64,000 nucleotides of DNA from Dipteris shenzhenensis (Eukaryota > Polypodiophyta > Polypodiopsida > Gleicheniales), in NCBI GenBank assembly GCA_047967505.1, contig CM106539.1. One strand, written 5' to 3'. Each line of letters opens with the position of its first letter. The first letter of the stretch is position 1. Both the position numbers and the translations under genes were made by a program. This document shows, one piece after another, positions 48,262 through 60,500 of the stretch. Below the pieces are notes generated by a model that worked only from the letters and a program-made list of their open reading frames with translations, was not told where the DNA came from and ran no database searches.

Positions 48262-50400
48262 TGGAATTATTCATTGTAATAAAGAATATGACTCACTTCA
48301 TAAATGATCTCCATCTACTGAGTAGTGCTTCCATTGCATCACTTGAATATTGTTATGCATGTGAAACCAAAAGTAGTGTGGATTTGTGTGTCCTATTAGG
48401 GCATCATCTCCTGTTTGTAAATGTGGCTCTATGAAGGCTCTCCAATCTACCATCCTCTCTAAGATAGCCACTTCTGATTCTTCCTAATTTTTTTCCCAAT
48501 TCGAAATAGCATATCCTCCATTGTCAAAACATCCATTGCCTTTAACTCACTAGAGATAACACTGAAGATTTGATCTATTTCTTCATGTGTATGGCCGATA
48601 AGAAGAAAGCCAACTTCCACTTCTTCAAATATTCAAACCAACCAACATAGAGCATAAAGCAAATATATATTTATTCTTGTTCTCTCTCCAACAATTATCA
48701 GCTTGTATTCGCAATGTGTTAGGTAAACATCCATGAACATCTCTGACCTTTCTTATTGCTTTCATGATTGATGTAACAACCTGGTTACTATCATGGTCAT
48801 GCAAACTATCAATCCATACATCATAAAAGATTCGGTATCCATGTACTAATACTCCGTTTTTAGTGCATGTTTGCCCTCCAATGCCGGTGGGATATGTCTA
48901 TATCATGGCAAAGTGGCTGTATTCTGGTCCATGCCATCAATGGTGATGCACATGGACTTATCGACATGTGAAATAGCTTCCTCTCTCCAAGAAGCATACA
49001 ACTTTCGAGCATCCTACACATGACGTAAATGGATTGATCACCATTTAATATATCTTCCTCGCTGCTGCTCACATTTACTATGTTCAATGGCATTCTTTAA
49101 TTCATCACATGTCTTACATTTTGACATCCTTTGCTTTGATGGTATCTTGACATGGCAAAAATCTCTACGCCAAATTTTGTAGAAGGTTGATCATGAAATC
49201 ATGTTCTCGTCTCTATCTTGTAAAGTTTTATTGACAGTTTCTAGGACGACCTTCTTTGTCATTCCCAAAGGAAGATGTTGTTGGCATTCGACACATCCAT
49301 CTAGCATTGTTTGTTGAAGATGAGGCTGCGGTAATGCATGGTCTTTGAGAACTTGCTTTAATGTTGCGGTTGCATTTATAGTGCTTCCATGGGGCATTTA
49401 AGCTTGTAGGTATTTCCATGAATTGTATGAACAACTTTTTCTTTCACCTCTGCCCAGATGGTCCAGTATGTGCCATGTGATAGTCCAATTAACCATTGAT
49501 ATCCTCGATTGCAAATGGGTCTCCCATTAACCATGGGTTTCAATCTAGGTTTACAGTGTCTTGTTCTCAAATCTTGATTAGTGCCTTGATGAAGAAAGCA
49601 TGAAAACTCTTGAAGAAGATGGTTATGTCTATTAGGTGCTGTCTTACTCCAAATACCAAGGCGTATGGCTGCACAATCATCTTTCCCAACTTTTCTAATG
49701 CAAAGTATCTTGCAACAAACTCGCATAAGCATCCTTTCCATATTCTCCTCGGATAGCATTACATGTCTCTTTTGTTTTTTGAATTGATGCCATGATTCTT
49801 CGCCTCTTCACACTCACATACTTTCTTTTTGTAGATAGTGTCTTGCGTTTTCTAGTTGTAAGACCATCAAACCTCGGATCCATTTCCCTTGAATCTTCAT
49901 CTTTATAATCAAATGCTATGTAGGCCAGATGGTAATCTTGGAAATGGCAATCTGGTAGACATGTTCATTGATGTCAATTTGTTGCCAATGCCTCTTGAAT
50001 TTTGTGGTTGAGCTGTTTCTCCTTCGTAACTCAAGATACCTTATAATCTAGAAATGGCAATCTGGTACCATTTGAATCCATTTGATACCTTATAATATCT
50101 TGGAAATGGCAATCTGGGAGACATGTTCATTGACGTCAATTTGTTGCCAATGCCTCTTGAATTTTGTGGTTGAATTGTTTCTCCTTCGTAACTCAATATT
50201 CTCCCATCTATATTCTCTGGCATGCTAGCAACAATATTGCGAACAACATGACAAGTCTCAGATTCTCTGCCCCTTTTGCCTTGTGTTCGAGGGGTAACAT
50301 CATGATCATTGTCACTAATATCATTAATTCCTATTTTTGCATCACTTATCCCATCGATCTTTGCATGTATTTTTCTTTGTGGTCCCATCTTATTATCCTC

Positions 50401-50656
50401 AACACAAGACAAGTCTTCTATATCAGTAAGCATGTTTGAGTCAGTTGCAACACAAGACAAGTCTTCTATACCAGTGAGCCTGTTCGAGTCACTTGCAACA
50501 CAGGACAAGTCTTCTATACTAGTGAGCCTATTCGACTCACTTGCAACACATGACAAGTCTTCTATACTAGTGAGCCTATTCGAGTCACTTGCAACACAAG
50601 ACAAGTCTTCTATACTAGTGAGTATATTTGAGTCACTTGCAACACAAGAAACCTTT
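50401..50656 (-). repeat. 48-bp in-frame tandem repeat in transposase-like gene
   Basis: Five copies of a 48-bp unit plus a partial one encode the 16-residue repeat LTSIEDLSCVASDSNR. The length is a multiple of three and the frame is kept, so the expansion happened while, or shortly after, the gene was coding. Confidence 0.9.
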
Positions 50657-51394
50657 TCTACATCAACATCTGTTACTATAATGTCCTCAATACCTGTGAG
50701 TATGCCACTATGATGCTCTTGATTGCTACTATAGTTTCTTATCAATTTGGATCCCATTTGTGTTATAGTCTTTTTCTTTTGATAATATTCTATTGTGTCT
50801 TCCATGACATTGAAGGAAACTGTCTTGGGCAAACTTGATTTCAAGAAAGCTAACCCCCATTTACAAGTACTATGAACTTGTAGTTGAGACGTAGTATTAT
50901 GGACGTCTAAATGTGAAGTACTATCCATTGCATTTTGAATGACACCTGCACTAGTCAACTTAATTATCTCCACTATACAGAGAAAACTCTGAGCATAGCC
51001 CTTAAAGTTGCCAATTGCTAAAACTTCTTCAGAGCAAGATAACATCTCTACTTTTTCCCCCTCAAAATAAGTTTTCTTGATATCTTGAAAGTATGTCTTT
51101 GGAACGTTTCAAAGTCTCCATGTGGATATTTTAAATATACTTCAAGATTTATAACATTGGTGATTATCACTACACATCTTCTCTCACCACAACGTTGGAA
51201 ATGACACACATTCATAGGATCAAGAGTATGAATTCGTCCAAAAGCCACCACTTTATTCTTCTTATGTAACACCACATCCATACCCTCTGTTAGGGTGAAT
51301 ACCTGTTTTATGTACAAAAATAGATTAGCAACTCAAAATGAACATAATAAATAATCATTGAGCTTATTATTACTTAATAACTTCTATATCAAAA

Positions 51395-51610
51395 CTAGGA
51401 GAGAAGGCATAAACCCTACATCCTAAACTTTAAATAATTAATACCAAAACATCTTAACGATCGTAAATCCTAAACTTTAAACATTTAATTCCTAAACCCT
51501 AAACCCTAAATCCTAAACTCTTAAATAATAAATCCTAAACCTTAAACCCTAAACTCTAAATCCTAGACCCTAAATCTTAAATCCTAAACCCTAAACCCTA
51601 AAATACAACC
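51395..51610. repeat. CCCTAAA telomere-like repeats, left arm
   Basis: Degenerate CCCTAAA and CCTAAAT units are spread over about 215 bp. They mirror the TTTAGGG arm at 52350-52770. Confidence 0.85.
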
Positions 51611-51639
51611 AAAATTTAATGAATTTTTTTAATTTATGC

Positions 51640-52320
51640 AACAGATTGGATATATCCCCCAACCTGTTGCTTAAGCAAATAGTTGGGGGATATATCCAAC
51701 CTGTTGCACAAATCAAGAATTTTTCTTATTTGTGCAACAATTTGATATACAGTTGGGAAATATATCCAACCTGTTGCGCAACTCAAGAATTTTCTTGATT
51801 TGTGCAAGGTTGGATATAGCCCCCAACCTGTTGCTCAAGCAACAAGTTGGGGGGTATATCCAACCTCTTGCACAAGTCAAGAATTTTCTTGACTTGTCCA
51901 ACAAGTTGGATATACCCCCCAACCTGTTGCTCGAGCAATGCACAAGTTGGATATACTCCCCAACTTGTTGCTCGAGCAACAGGTTGGGGTCACCCCAACC
52001 GAGGGCTATTGTTGGATATATCCCCCAACCTATTGCTTGAGCAACAGATTGGGGGGTATATCCAATCTATTGCACAAATCAAGAAAATTCTCGATTTGTG
52101 CAACAGGTTGGATATACCCCCCCAACCTGTTGCTTGAGCAATAGGTTGGGGGGGTATATCCAACCTTGTGCAAGCAACAGGTTGGGAGGTATATCCAGGG
52201 AGGTATATCCAACCTATTGCACAAATCAAGAAAATTCCTTGATTTTTGCAATAGGTTGAGTGCACCATTAACCTATTCCACTTGCAATAGTTTGGGGGAT
52301 ATATTAAACCTATTGCACAA
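51640..52320. repeat. Palindromic array with AACCTGTTGC motifs
   Basis: About a dozen half-sites (CAACCTGTTGC and GCAACAGGTTGG) are arranged head to head. They are linked by GGATATATCCCCC and by CAAGAATTTTCTTG-type palindromes. Most of the 680 bp could fold into hairpins. Short open frames on both strands are by-products. Confidence 0.88.
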
Positions 52321-52344
52321 ATTGAAAAAAATCATTAAATTTTG

Positions 52345-52770
52345 ATTGTATTTTAGGGTTAGGGTTTAGGGTTAAGGATTTAGGGCTTAGGATTTTAGAT
52401 TTAGTGTTTAGGGTTTTGTGTTTATGATTATGTTTTTAGGGTTTAGGGTTTAGGATTTAGGGTTTAAAATCTAGGGTTTAGGGATTAAGATTTAGCATTT
52501 AGGGTTTATAATTATTGTTTTAGGGTTTAGGATCTGGGATTTAGGTTTTAGGTTTTAGGGATTAGGGTTTAGTATATAAGATCATGAGCTTAGAGTCTAA
52601 AATCTAGGGTTTAGAATTAAAATTTAGGTTTTAGAATTTAAGTTATAGGGGTTAGGGTTTAAGGTTTATGGATTATAACTGTTATATAAGTTTAAGAGCT
52701 TAGATTGTATAACCTAAGATTTAGGGAACTTTAGGATTTAAGATTTAGAGTGTAAGATTTAAGGTATATA
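52345..52770. repeat. TTTAGGG telomere-like repeats, right arm
   Basis: Degenerate GGGTTTAGGG and GGATTTAGGG units continue the inverted symmetry of 51395-52345. The junction sequences (AAAATTTAATGA at the left, TCATTAAATTTT at the right) are also inverted copies. Confidence 0.88.
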
Positions 52771-52850
52771 GACTATATAAAATATGCATTCCAAAGTATT
52801 TAGTTTAGATATATATAGACTATATGTTAAATGCTTTCCAAAGTGTTATA

Positions 52851-53290
52851 GGTACGATCCTTTGCAAAGGATAAGTCTACCTAGTCAAAGTATCCTACTT
52901 TAAGCAAGTATAAGTCTACCTAGTCAAAGTATCCTACTGATTAGGGACAAGCACATAGGCTAAAAGCACACCGATTCATATTTTCTTACATTCATACTGC
53001 ATGGTGTATCAGAAGGTACAATCCTTTGCAAAGGCTTTACTTTAAATAATTATAAGTCTACCTAGTCGAAGTATCCTACTCATGATTAGGGACAAGTACA
53101 TAGGCTAAAAGCATTTTCAAGCACACCGATTCATATTTTCTTACATTCATGCTGCATGGTGTATTAGAAGGTACGATCCTTTGCAAAGGCTTTACTTTAA
53201 GTAATTATAAGTCTACCTAGTCAAAGTATCCTACTGATTAGAGACAAGTACATAGGCTAAAAGCACACCGATTCATATTTTCTTATATAC
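52851..53290. repeat. Tandem array, unit about 160 bp, three copies
   Basis: GGTACRATCCTTTGCAAAGG starts units at 52851, 53015 and 53170. Each contains AAGTCTACCTAGTC and AGCACACCGATTCATATTTT. Confidence 0.9.
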
Positions 53291-54007
53291 ATGGATACCA
53301 TGGATATCTCGTGGTTGCTAAAGTTAAAAAATGATATGGATGTAATGATACTATAGTTTTGTGCAAAGCCTTAAACTTTGTTTAAGGTTTTTGCAAAGTA
53401 TTACACATAGTAATAAAGATAAGTAAGTATGCTAAACCTCTTCTAGATTCTATGGTTTTAAATACCTACCTTACAAATACATTATCTAATTTTTCATTCT
53501 TCGACTAACTAACAAGTATTATACACATGGAAGAAAAGCATACATGCTAAAAGTAAGTATGTAAATTTTAATATTTTCTTATTTTTTAAATTAATTCAAT
53601 TCTTTAATTGACTACTTTTTAAAATTGAAAGGTTATTAGTATATAATCTACATAATTTTAAATGTTATTAATGTATAATATTAATAATTTATATATTTAT
53701 TTAAATTTATATAATAATTAATTTATATTTATATTAGTTTTTAAAATAATAATGTATAGAATAGCAATATATTCACTAATTCTTCATTGTTTTAAGAATA
53801 AGTATTATATAAAGCACATATGCTAGAAGACCTCGCTTTCAAGTTATATTTTTTTAATTAATGTATTTATATATTTATTTATATAATATTTATATTAATT
53901 TATAGATTAATAATATATTTTTTTAGCAAAATTATATTTTAATATTAGTTAATAAAAATTTATTATATTATGGAGTAAAAATATTATAAATGGATTTCTT
54001 ATATTAA

Positions 54008-55545
54008 TAAAGTGTCGTGAGAAGAGTTTTTTGGAAAATAAAGTGTCATGAGAAGAGTTTTTTGGAGAGATTCATGATTAAATTTTGTTTTGAAGTTGTT
54101 GCGTACGCAATAGGTAGGGAGGTTTGAGTGGTTCTGAGGTTGAGAGAGAAATGTGTAATAGATTTTTTTTTTTAAAGGAGTTTTTTGGAGAGATTTATGA
54201 TTAAATTTTGTTTTGAAGTTGTTGCATACGCAATAGGTAGGGAAGTTTAAGTGGTTTTGAGGTTGAGAGAGAAATTTATAATAAATTTTTTTTTTTTATT
54301 GAGGAGTTTGTTTGAGAGATTTATGATTAAATTTTGTTTTGAAGTTGTTGCGTACGCAATAGGTAGGGTTTGAGTGGTTTTGAGGTCGAGAGAGAAATTT
54401 GTAATAGATTGTTTTTTTTTTGTTGAGGAGTTTTTTGGAGAGATTTATGATTAAATTTTGTTTTGAAGTTGTTGCGTACGCAATAGGTAGGGAGATTTGA
54501 GTGGTTTGAGGTTGAGAGAGAAATTTGTAATAGATTTTTTTTTTTTTGAAAAATTGTTACGTGCCCAATAGGCTAGGAGAGAAATTTCTGAAAATAGGTT
54601 GTGAGAGTCTGAGATAAAGAGGAAAATTTGTGGGAAAAAAGATTTAATGCAAAAATGGTTTTTTGAAGTTGTTGCATACACACAAGTTTTTGAGAAAAGA
54701 ATCGGATTTGAAAAAAAAATCTAATTTACAAAAACTTGATTCTTAGAAGTTCTTGCATACGCAATAGGTTAGAAATGAACTCACCTCTTGCAATAAAGTG
54801 TTGTGAGAAGAGTTTTTTGGAGAGATTTATGATTAAATTTTGTTTTGAAGTTGTTGTGTACGCAATAGGCAGGGAGGTTTGAGTGGTTTTGAGGTTGAGA
54901 GAGAAATGTGTAATAGATTCTTTTTTAAAGGAGTTTTTTGGAGAGATTTATGATTAAATTTTGTTTTGAAATTGTTGCGTATGCAATAGGTAGGGAGATT
55001 TAAGTGGTTTTGAGGTTGAGAGAGAAATTTGTAATAGATTGTTTTTTTTTTTAAGGAGTTATTTGGAGAGATTTATGATTAAATTTTGTTTTAAAGTTGT
55101 TGCACACGCAATAGGTGGGGTTTCAGTGGTTTTAAGGTTGAGAGAGAAATTCGTAATAGATTGTTTTTTTTTTGTTGAGGAGTTTTTTGGAGAGATTTAT
55201 GATTAAATTTTAATTTGAAGTTATTGTGTATGCAATAGGTAGGGAGGTTGGAGTGGTTTTGAGGTTAAGAGAGAAATTTATAATAGATTTTTTTTTTTTG
55301 AAAAATTGTTGCGTGCCCAATAGGCTAGGAGAGAAATTTCTGAAAATAGGTTGTGAGAGTTTGAGGTAAAGAGGAAAATCTATGGGAAAAAAGATTTTAT
55401 GCAAAAATGGTTTTTTGAAGTTGTTGCATACACACAAGTTTTTTAGAAAAGAATCGAATTTGAAGAAAAAATCAAATTTACAAAAACTTAATTCTTAGAA
55501 GTTCTTGCGTACGCAATAGGTTAGAAATGAACTCACCTGTTGCAA
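54008..55545. repeat. Higher-order repeat: two blocks of about 770 bp with 125-bp subunits
   Basis: Each block (54008-54795 and 54796-55545) begins AAAGTGT-GTGAGAAGAG. It holds about four subunits with GGAGAGATTTATGATTAAA and the palindrome TTGCGTACGCAA (intact or with small changes), then a different 350-bp part with TGCCCAATAGGCTAGG. Subunits end in T-runs of variable length. Confidence 0.88.
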
Positions 55546-55789
55546 CATTTTGAAAATTTTTGAGAATCCTGCAACAAGTTGATGAGAGGAGAGAAGCGTG
55601 GAGTGTAAAAGAATAATCTTTGAATGAAAGAGAGAATGAAGAATGTTCTACGTATAGTGAACCTAAAAGAACTAAAAAAACCTTTAAAACTAAAAAAAGC
55701 TGATGACCTAAAAGCTACCCATTTCCTATAAAACTCTACTTCTCCTCATTCTCTCTCACAACTTTCCTCGAGCTCCACCACCTCTCTAC

Positions 55790-57137
55790 CCAGGTACTCC
55801 CTCCCTCCCTCTCGTCCCTCCCCTCCTACTTCCCATCCCCTCTCCTCCCGCTTCCTCTCTCCCCTCCCTTCCCCTGTCCTCCCTCCCCTCCCTTGCCCTC
55901 CCCTCCCCCTCCCTTCCCCTCTCCTCCCCCTTCTTCTCCCGCTTCCTCTCTCCCCCTCCCTTCCCCTCTCCTCCTGCTTCTCCCCTCCCTCCTCCGGCTT
56001 CCTCTCCTCCCCTCCCCCTCCCTTCCCCTCTCCTCCCCCTTCCCCTTCCCCTCTCCTCCCTGCCCTCCCTTCCCCTCCACTTCCTCGCCTTCCCCTCCCT
56101 GCCGGCCCCTCCCTTCCCCTCCTCTCCCTCCCCCTCCCCCTCCCCGTCAGCCCTTCCCCCTCCCTACCCCTCCTCTCCCTCCCCCTCCCTGTGGGCCCCT
56201 CCCTCCCCGCCGTCCCTTCCTTCCTGTCCCCCTCCCCTTCCCCGCCATCCCTCCCTTCCCCTCCCCCTCCCCGCCGGCAAAGGGGAAGGGGGAGGGGGAG
56301 GGGGAGGGAGAGGGAGAGGAGGAGGGACGCAGGGAAGGGGAAGGGGGAGGGGCACGGGGGAGGGGAAGGGGGAGGGGGAGGGCGCGGGGAGGGGAGGCGG
56401 GGAGGGGGAGGGTGCGGGGAGGGGGAGGGTGGGGGGGAATGTTGGGTGCGGGGAGGGGAAGGGGGAGGGGCGCGTGGAAGGGGCGGGGGCGGGGGAGGGG
56501 AAGGGGGAGGGGCATAGGGAAGGGGCGAGGGAGGGGCGCGAGGAAGGGGGAGGGGGAGGGGAGGCATGGGAGGGGGAGGGGGAGGGTGCAAGGAGGGGAG
56601 GGGAGGCAGGGAGGGGGAGGGGACGGGGAGGGGTGGCGGGGAGGGGGAGGGCGCGGGGAGGGGGGGTTAACCCCCCCACCTATTGCACATGCAACAGGTG
56701 GGGGGCATTCCCCCCCCCACCTCTTGTGCACGCAACAAGTGGGTGGGGGGGTGCGCAACAGGTGGGTGGGGGGGGATTTTGCCCCTCCCACCTGTTGTGC
56801 ACTAGTGGGGTGGGGGGAGCGAGGCAAGGAAGGGGGAGGGGAGGCGAGAGAGCAGGGGGAGGGGGGATGAGAGGAGGGAGAGGGAGGGTTAAATCCCCCC
56901 ATGGGGTAATAATACCCCCACCCCACTTGTTGTGCATGCAACAGGTGGAGGCAGGTGGGGAGGTGGGAGAGAGGAGGGAGAGGAGGCAGGCAAGGAGGCG
57001 AGAGGGTGGGGGGGACGCAAACGGGAGGGGAAGGCGGGAGGGAGGGGAGGGGGTCGACGGGAGGGCGCAAACGGGCGAGGAGGCAACGAAAGAAGAAGGG
57101 AGAGGCGGGATGGGGGGAGGCAAGAGGAGAGGAGCGG
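55790..57137. repeat. C-rich to G-rich mirror tract, 1.35 kb
   Basis: 55790-56275 is almost purely CCCTCCCC-type. At GCCGGCAAAGG (56273-56283) it switches to GGGAGGGG-type and stays G-rich to 57137. Interruptions at 56670-56815 and 56895-56945 carry CCTATTGC/GCAACAGG-type palindromes. All long open frames here come from the base composition. Strong hairpin, triplex or G-quadruplex potential follows from the sequence. Confidence 0.9.
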
Positions 57138-57177
57138 TTAACCCCCAACCTATTGCGCACGCAACAAGTTGGGGGTT
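57138..57177. repeat. Near-perfect 40-bp palindrome
   Basis: TAACCCCCAACC, TATTGCG, CA, CGCAACA, AGTTGGGGGTTA pair along almost the whole length. It is the last copy of the palindrome family before the rightward gene. Confidence 0.88.
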
Positions 57178-57189
57178 AGTCCCTCCCCT

Positions 57190-57545
57190 ACCTTAAGCCC
57201 CCAAAGGGCTTTAAATTTTTATTTTATTTTTAAAAACAAAAAAATTAATTTAATTTAATTTAAAAAAGGAAAAAAAAGATGAAAAAAATTAATTAACTTA
57301 ATTTATTTTTAAAAAATAAAAAAGTTAAAATAAATAAAACTTAAAAAATGTTTAAAAAATTAAATTAAATTTCAAATATAAAAATAAATTAATTAATTAA
57401 AATAAAATAATTAAAAAAAAGATGAAAAAAATAAATTATTTTATTTTATTTTAAAAATTAAAAATAAATAAAACTTAAAATAATATTTAATTAGAAATTT
57501 ATTTAATATTTTGAGTTTGAAAATCATTGTAATTCTCATTTTTTA
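57190..57545. other. Extremely AT-rich leader before the rightward gene
   Basis: The stretch is almost only A and T (TAAATTAATT-type), ending in a pyrimidine-rich GATTGTTTTTCAG (57551-57563) that looks like a 3' splice site seven bases before the ATG. A 5' leader intron is possible. Confidence 0.5.
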
Positions 57546-57569
57546 TTTTTGATTGTTTTTCAGAAAACT

Positions 57570-60500
57570 ATGGCTTCCAGTTTTGGTTCCAAGGTGTCTT
57601 TCAAATACCTTGAACATGCTTGGTATTTTATGGAGTACAAATCAAAGTATTTTTTGGTGATCACTGCAGACAATGTATTAAGCATGAAATATTCTCCAGA
57701 GGCAGTAAGAAATAGTGGCATGGTCTCAAACATCAACATTAAAGAAAACAATTTGATAGAAGTTGTGTGCAAAGGAAAGAATGATGAGGTGGTTTACAAG
57801 TTATGAGTTACACACAAGCACTTCTTGAAGCCCTTACCAGATTCAATTGAGGGATCCCAAGAATTACTTAGTGCCTTAGAAGCATTGAAGAAAATGTGGG
57901 ATGCATTTCCAAGTGGTGGTGTTATACCTTCAGTAGTAGTAAGTGCAACAGTAAGTACGCCATCTATAACATGTAACCTTCAAGTACCACTAATATCTGT
58001 GGCGATAACTATGGTAACTCCAACAAAAGTAACTATAGTATCTGCGGCAGTAACTACAGTATCTCCAACTGTACCTACACCATCGACTACTGCAACTACA
58101 GGAACAAGAAGGAGTGATCGTGGAGCAGATTCAAGTTCTATAGCTATTCCCAGAAAGAGAGCAAAAATAACGCTTACTCCACATGCAGATCGTTCAAGTG
58201 TAGGTTATTTAAAACCAGGCAAAAAATTGGATAGCGATGAACATGAGGATCCGCAAGAAGAAGATACAAGTCTCGAAGACTTTTCTGTAAGTGTGGCAGA
58301 CTTACATCCTCTAGAGGATGAGGGGTTACATTTGGGGATTTTAACAATTTAGCGTGGCCACAATGCTTTTGATCGAGCTTCATTGTTCACAAATCAAAGA
58401 AAGCTAGATAAGACATTTGCAAGCAAATTGTATGAAGATACAAGGAAAACAAGAACTCTAGTTGCCACTAATATCACTCTTTGTCCTATGGCGTTTAAGA
58501 GACTTTAAGAAGATGATCCTACATTGCCTGATGTCACATTTCAAAAGCGCTTGGACTTTCTTGATGCTTTTAAGAACTTTAGAAGGAGTGACTTTGTTCG
58601 TGAAGAGGCTTTGTACCAGAGCCAATATGGGACTGACATCGAGAAGAGATACATGCTGGCAAAGAATAGATTCTTGGAAAGATGCAAGTTTGAGCCCATT
58701 GATGGGCAACACTTTTGTGAAGCTTGTAGGATCACCCTTGATGAGGAAAGAAAAGGAAACTTGCCATAGATTGAGTGGATGGAAAAGTTTCAATGAGTCA
58801 TTTGTCATATATGCATATTTAACGATGACTCGAAGTACATTCTAGAATCAAAAAGGCTGAATTCTGCTCCATTTAGGTTGAAAAAAAGCTCTTCTCTTTT
58901 TGAGATCTTGATAAAGGCAAGGGAGTTATGGATGGGCTGTGGAAAGCCACAAACAGTGAAGGATAGGAGACCTACATCTGAGTACATGGCAAAGAGGACT
59001 CGGTTCTATCGATGCTTGAAAGGTGTTGTAAGCAATACGTAAGGCATACCAAGTAATAAGGTTGAGGCAAAGGATTTGAACACCACCGTTGCAAGATACA
59101 GGGATGTTACTTGCATTGTCTTCCACGAGGACTCAGTTTTTTAGAGCATGGTGGATATTTGCCAAGCATATGAAATAGGGAAGATATCCTTTGAGGCACC
59201 AGAGCACACTACAACTCAGAGGAAAGAAATAAAGAAACTGATGTCTATTGTTTGGTGGAGAGCATTAAGGTTTGTTCCAGATGCAATAACAGAAGAAGTA
59301 TGCAAGAAGATCCTAAATGGTGACTGCTTCTTTGGAAAGAAGAGCAAGCATAGCAACTTGGATGAAGTGGTCACCCGAATGATTTAAAGTGAGGCTGCTC
59401 TCTTGGCACTATTATTTTTATTGAAATCTGATGATGAGTTAGCTGGCGAGTCAATTGATGTGGATAAGAAGAAAGCACTTAGCCTAGGTCAACTCCTTGA
59501 TAGGACATGGGCTAGAAAGTGGTTGGCTTCAATGGATGCAGATGCCACACCAACAAAGGATCTAAGAGCTAAAATGCCAAAGGTTGTTGAGACAGAATAT
59601 ATGGACATCAAGAAAAAGGCCTTGCAGTCCACTGCCCAAGGTAGAGCAATTGGTGGTTTAGATGATGGTTCTCCATTCAGCTTCTCCTATGATATCCTAC
59701 TATCAGAGAATGATACAAAATTTGCACACATCAATGGCATTGATACAGAGCATTTCATAACAATGAGCGGTCATGCTTGGGAGAAGCCATGTGTATTTTT
59801 CATAGATGAATTGCAAGACCTTGCAATGTCACGGATAGTTGAACTTGTGCAGTTTATCGTAGAAGGTCCTATGGCAGATAAGAAAAGATCAACGTTGGCC
59901 TTGTTCGTGACAGAATCACAAAGGGATGCCTTGTATGCGAGTTTGACATCTGCATTTGGGTATTTACTTTCAAAAGTATACCATGGTATAGTCCTACGTA
60001 ATCATATGACTGTCTTGGAAGGCACTGCCATTCAAGTCTTGTAGCCTTTCTTAATGTGCTTCTTATCTAGGGGTGGTGGCAATCTAATCAAAATTCTTTT
60101 AAGGACTCTCGAGTTTCATTACTTTGAGGACAATAAGGTTAAGCTTGATGCAGCAATGGTGGATTATAGAAAGCTGATGGATCCTGATGTGATACTAGAG
60201 ATGACAAAGAATTTACTGAATGATGGGTGGGAAGTAGCATTGTATCAAATGGGTTTTGCTATTGAGAAATTGCTACGCCAAGGTAGAAATGTAAATGTCA
60301 TTGATACCCCCCATCAAATTGAGTTCTTTGACACATATTACAGTCGCACTACCTTCTTTGAAGAGGAAAATGTCAAAGTAGAGGGTAGTGAGAAAAATGT
60401 CGAAGACGAGGGTAGTGAGTCTAAGGGTGATGATTCTAGCTCAAGTCATGATGAGGATGAAAGCTCTGCATCCGATGACTTATGCCAAGAAGAAATCCAC

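Larger units (their letters stand above)
47440..51320 (-). pseudogene. DDE transposase-like gene, decayed (DUF7869-type as I recall it)
   Basis: Several frames on the minus strand make one gene-like order. At 51317-51048 there is a small domain with GRIHTLDP and a PHGDFETF motif. At 51045-50041 lies a Ser/Asp-rich region with 16-residue repeats, and around 49883 a basic segment. At 49600-49400 the block NGRPICNRGYQWLIGLSHGT occurs. The core follows: ITIDGMDQ (about 48929-48955), QADNCWRENKNKY (about 48668-48706) and GHTHEEID (about 48573-48597). These are the acidic motifs of a transposon protein family I recall as DUF7869. A clean 273-codon C-terminal part (48261-47440) ends the gene. At least two frameshifts (about 48850 and 48628) and several stops show it is dead. 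Confidence 0.7.

Noticed and set aside
51395-52770. True chromosome end
   Set aside because: The TTTAGGG units are degenerate, face both ways and are followed by unique sequence on both sides.
55746-57196. Very long open frames on both strands, up to 337 codons, rich in Pro, Gly, Arg and Glu
   Set aside because: They all lie in the C-rich/G-rich tract, where stop codons are rare by composition. They overlap in several frames and have no domain.
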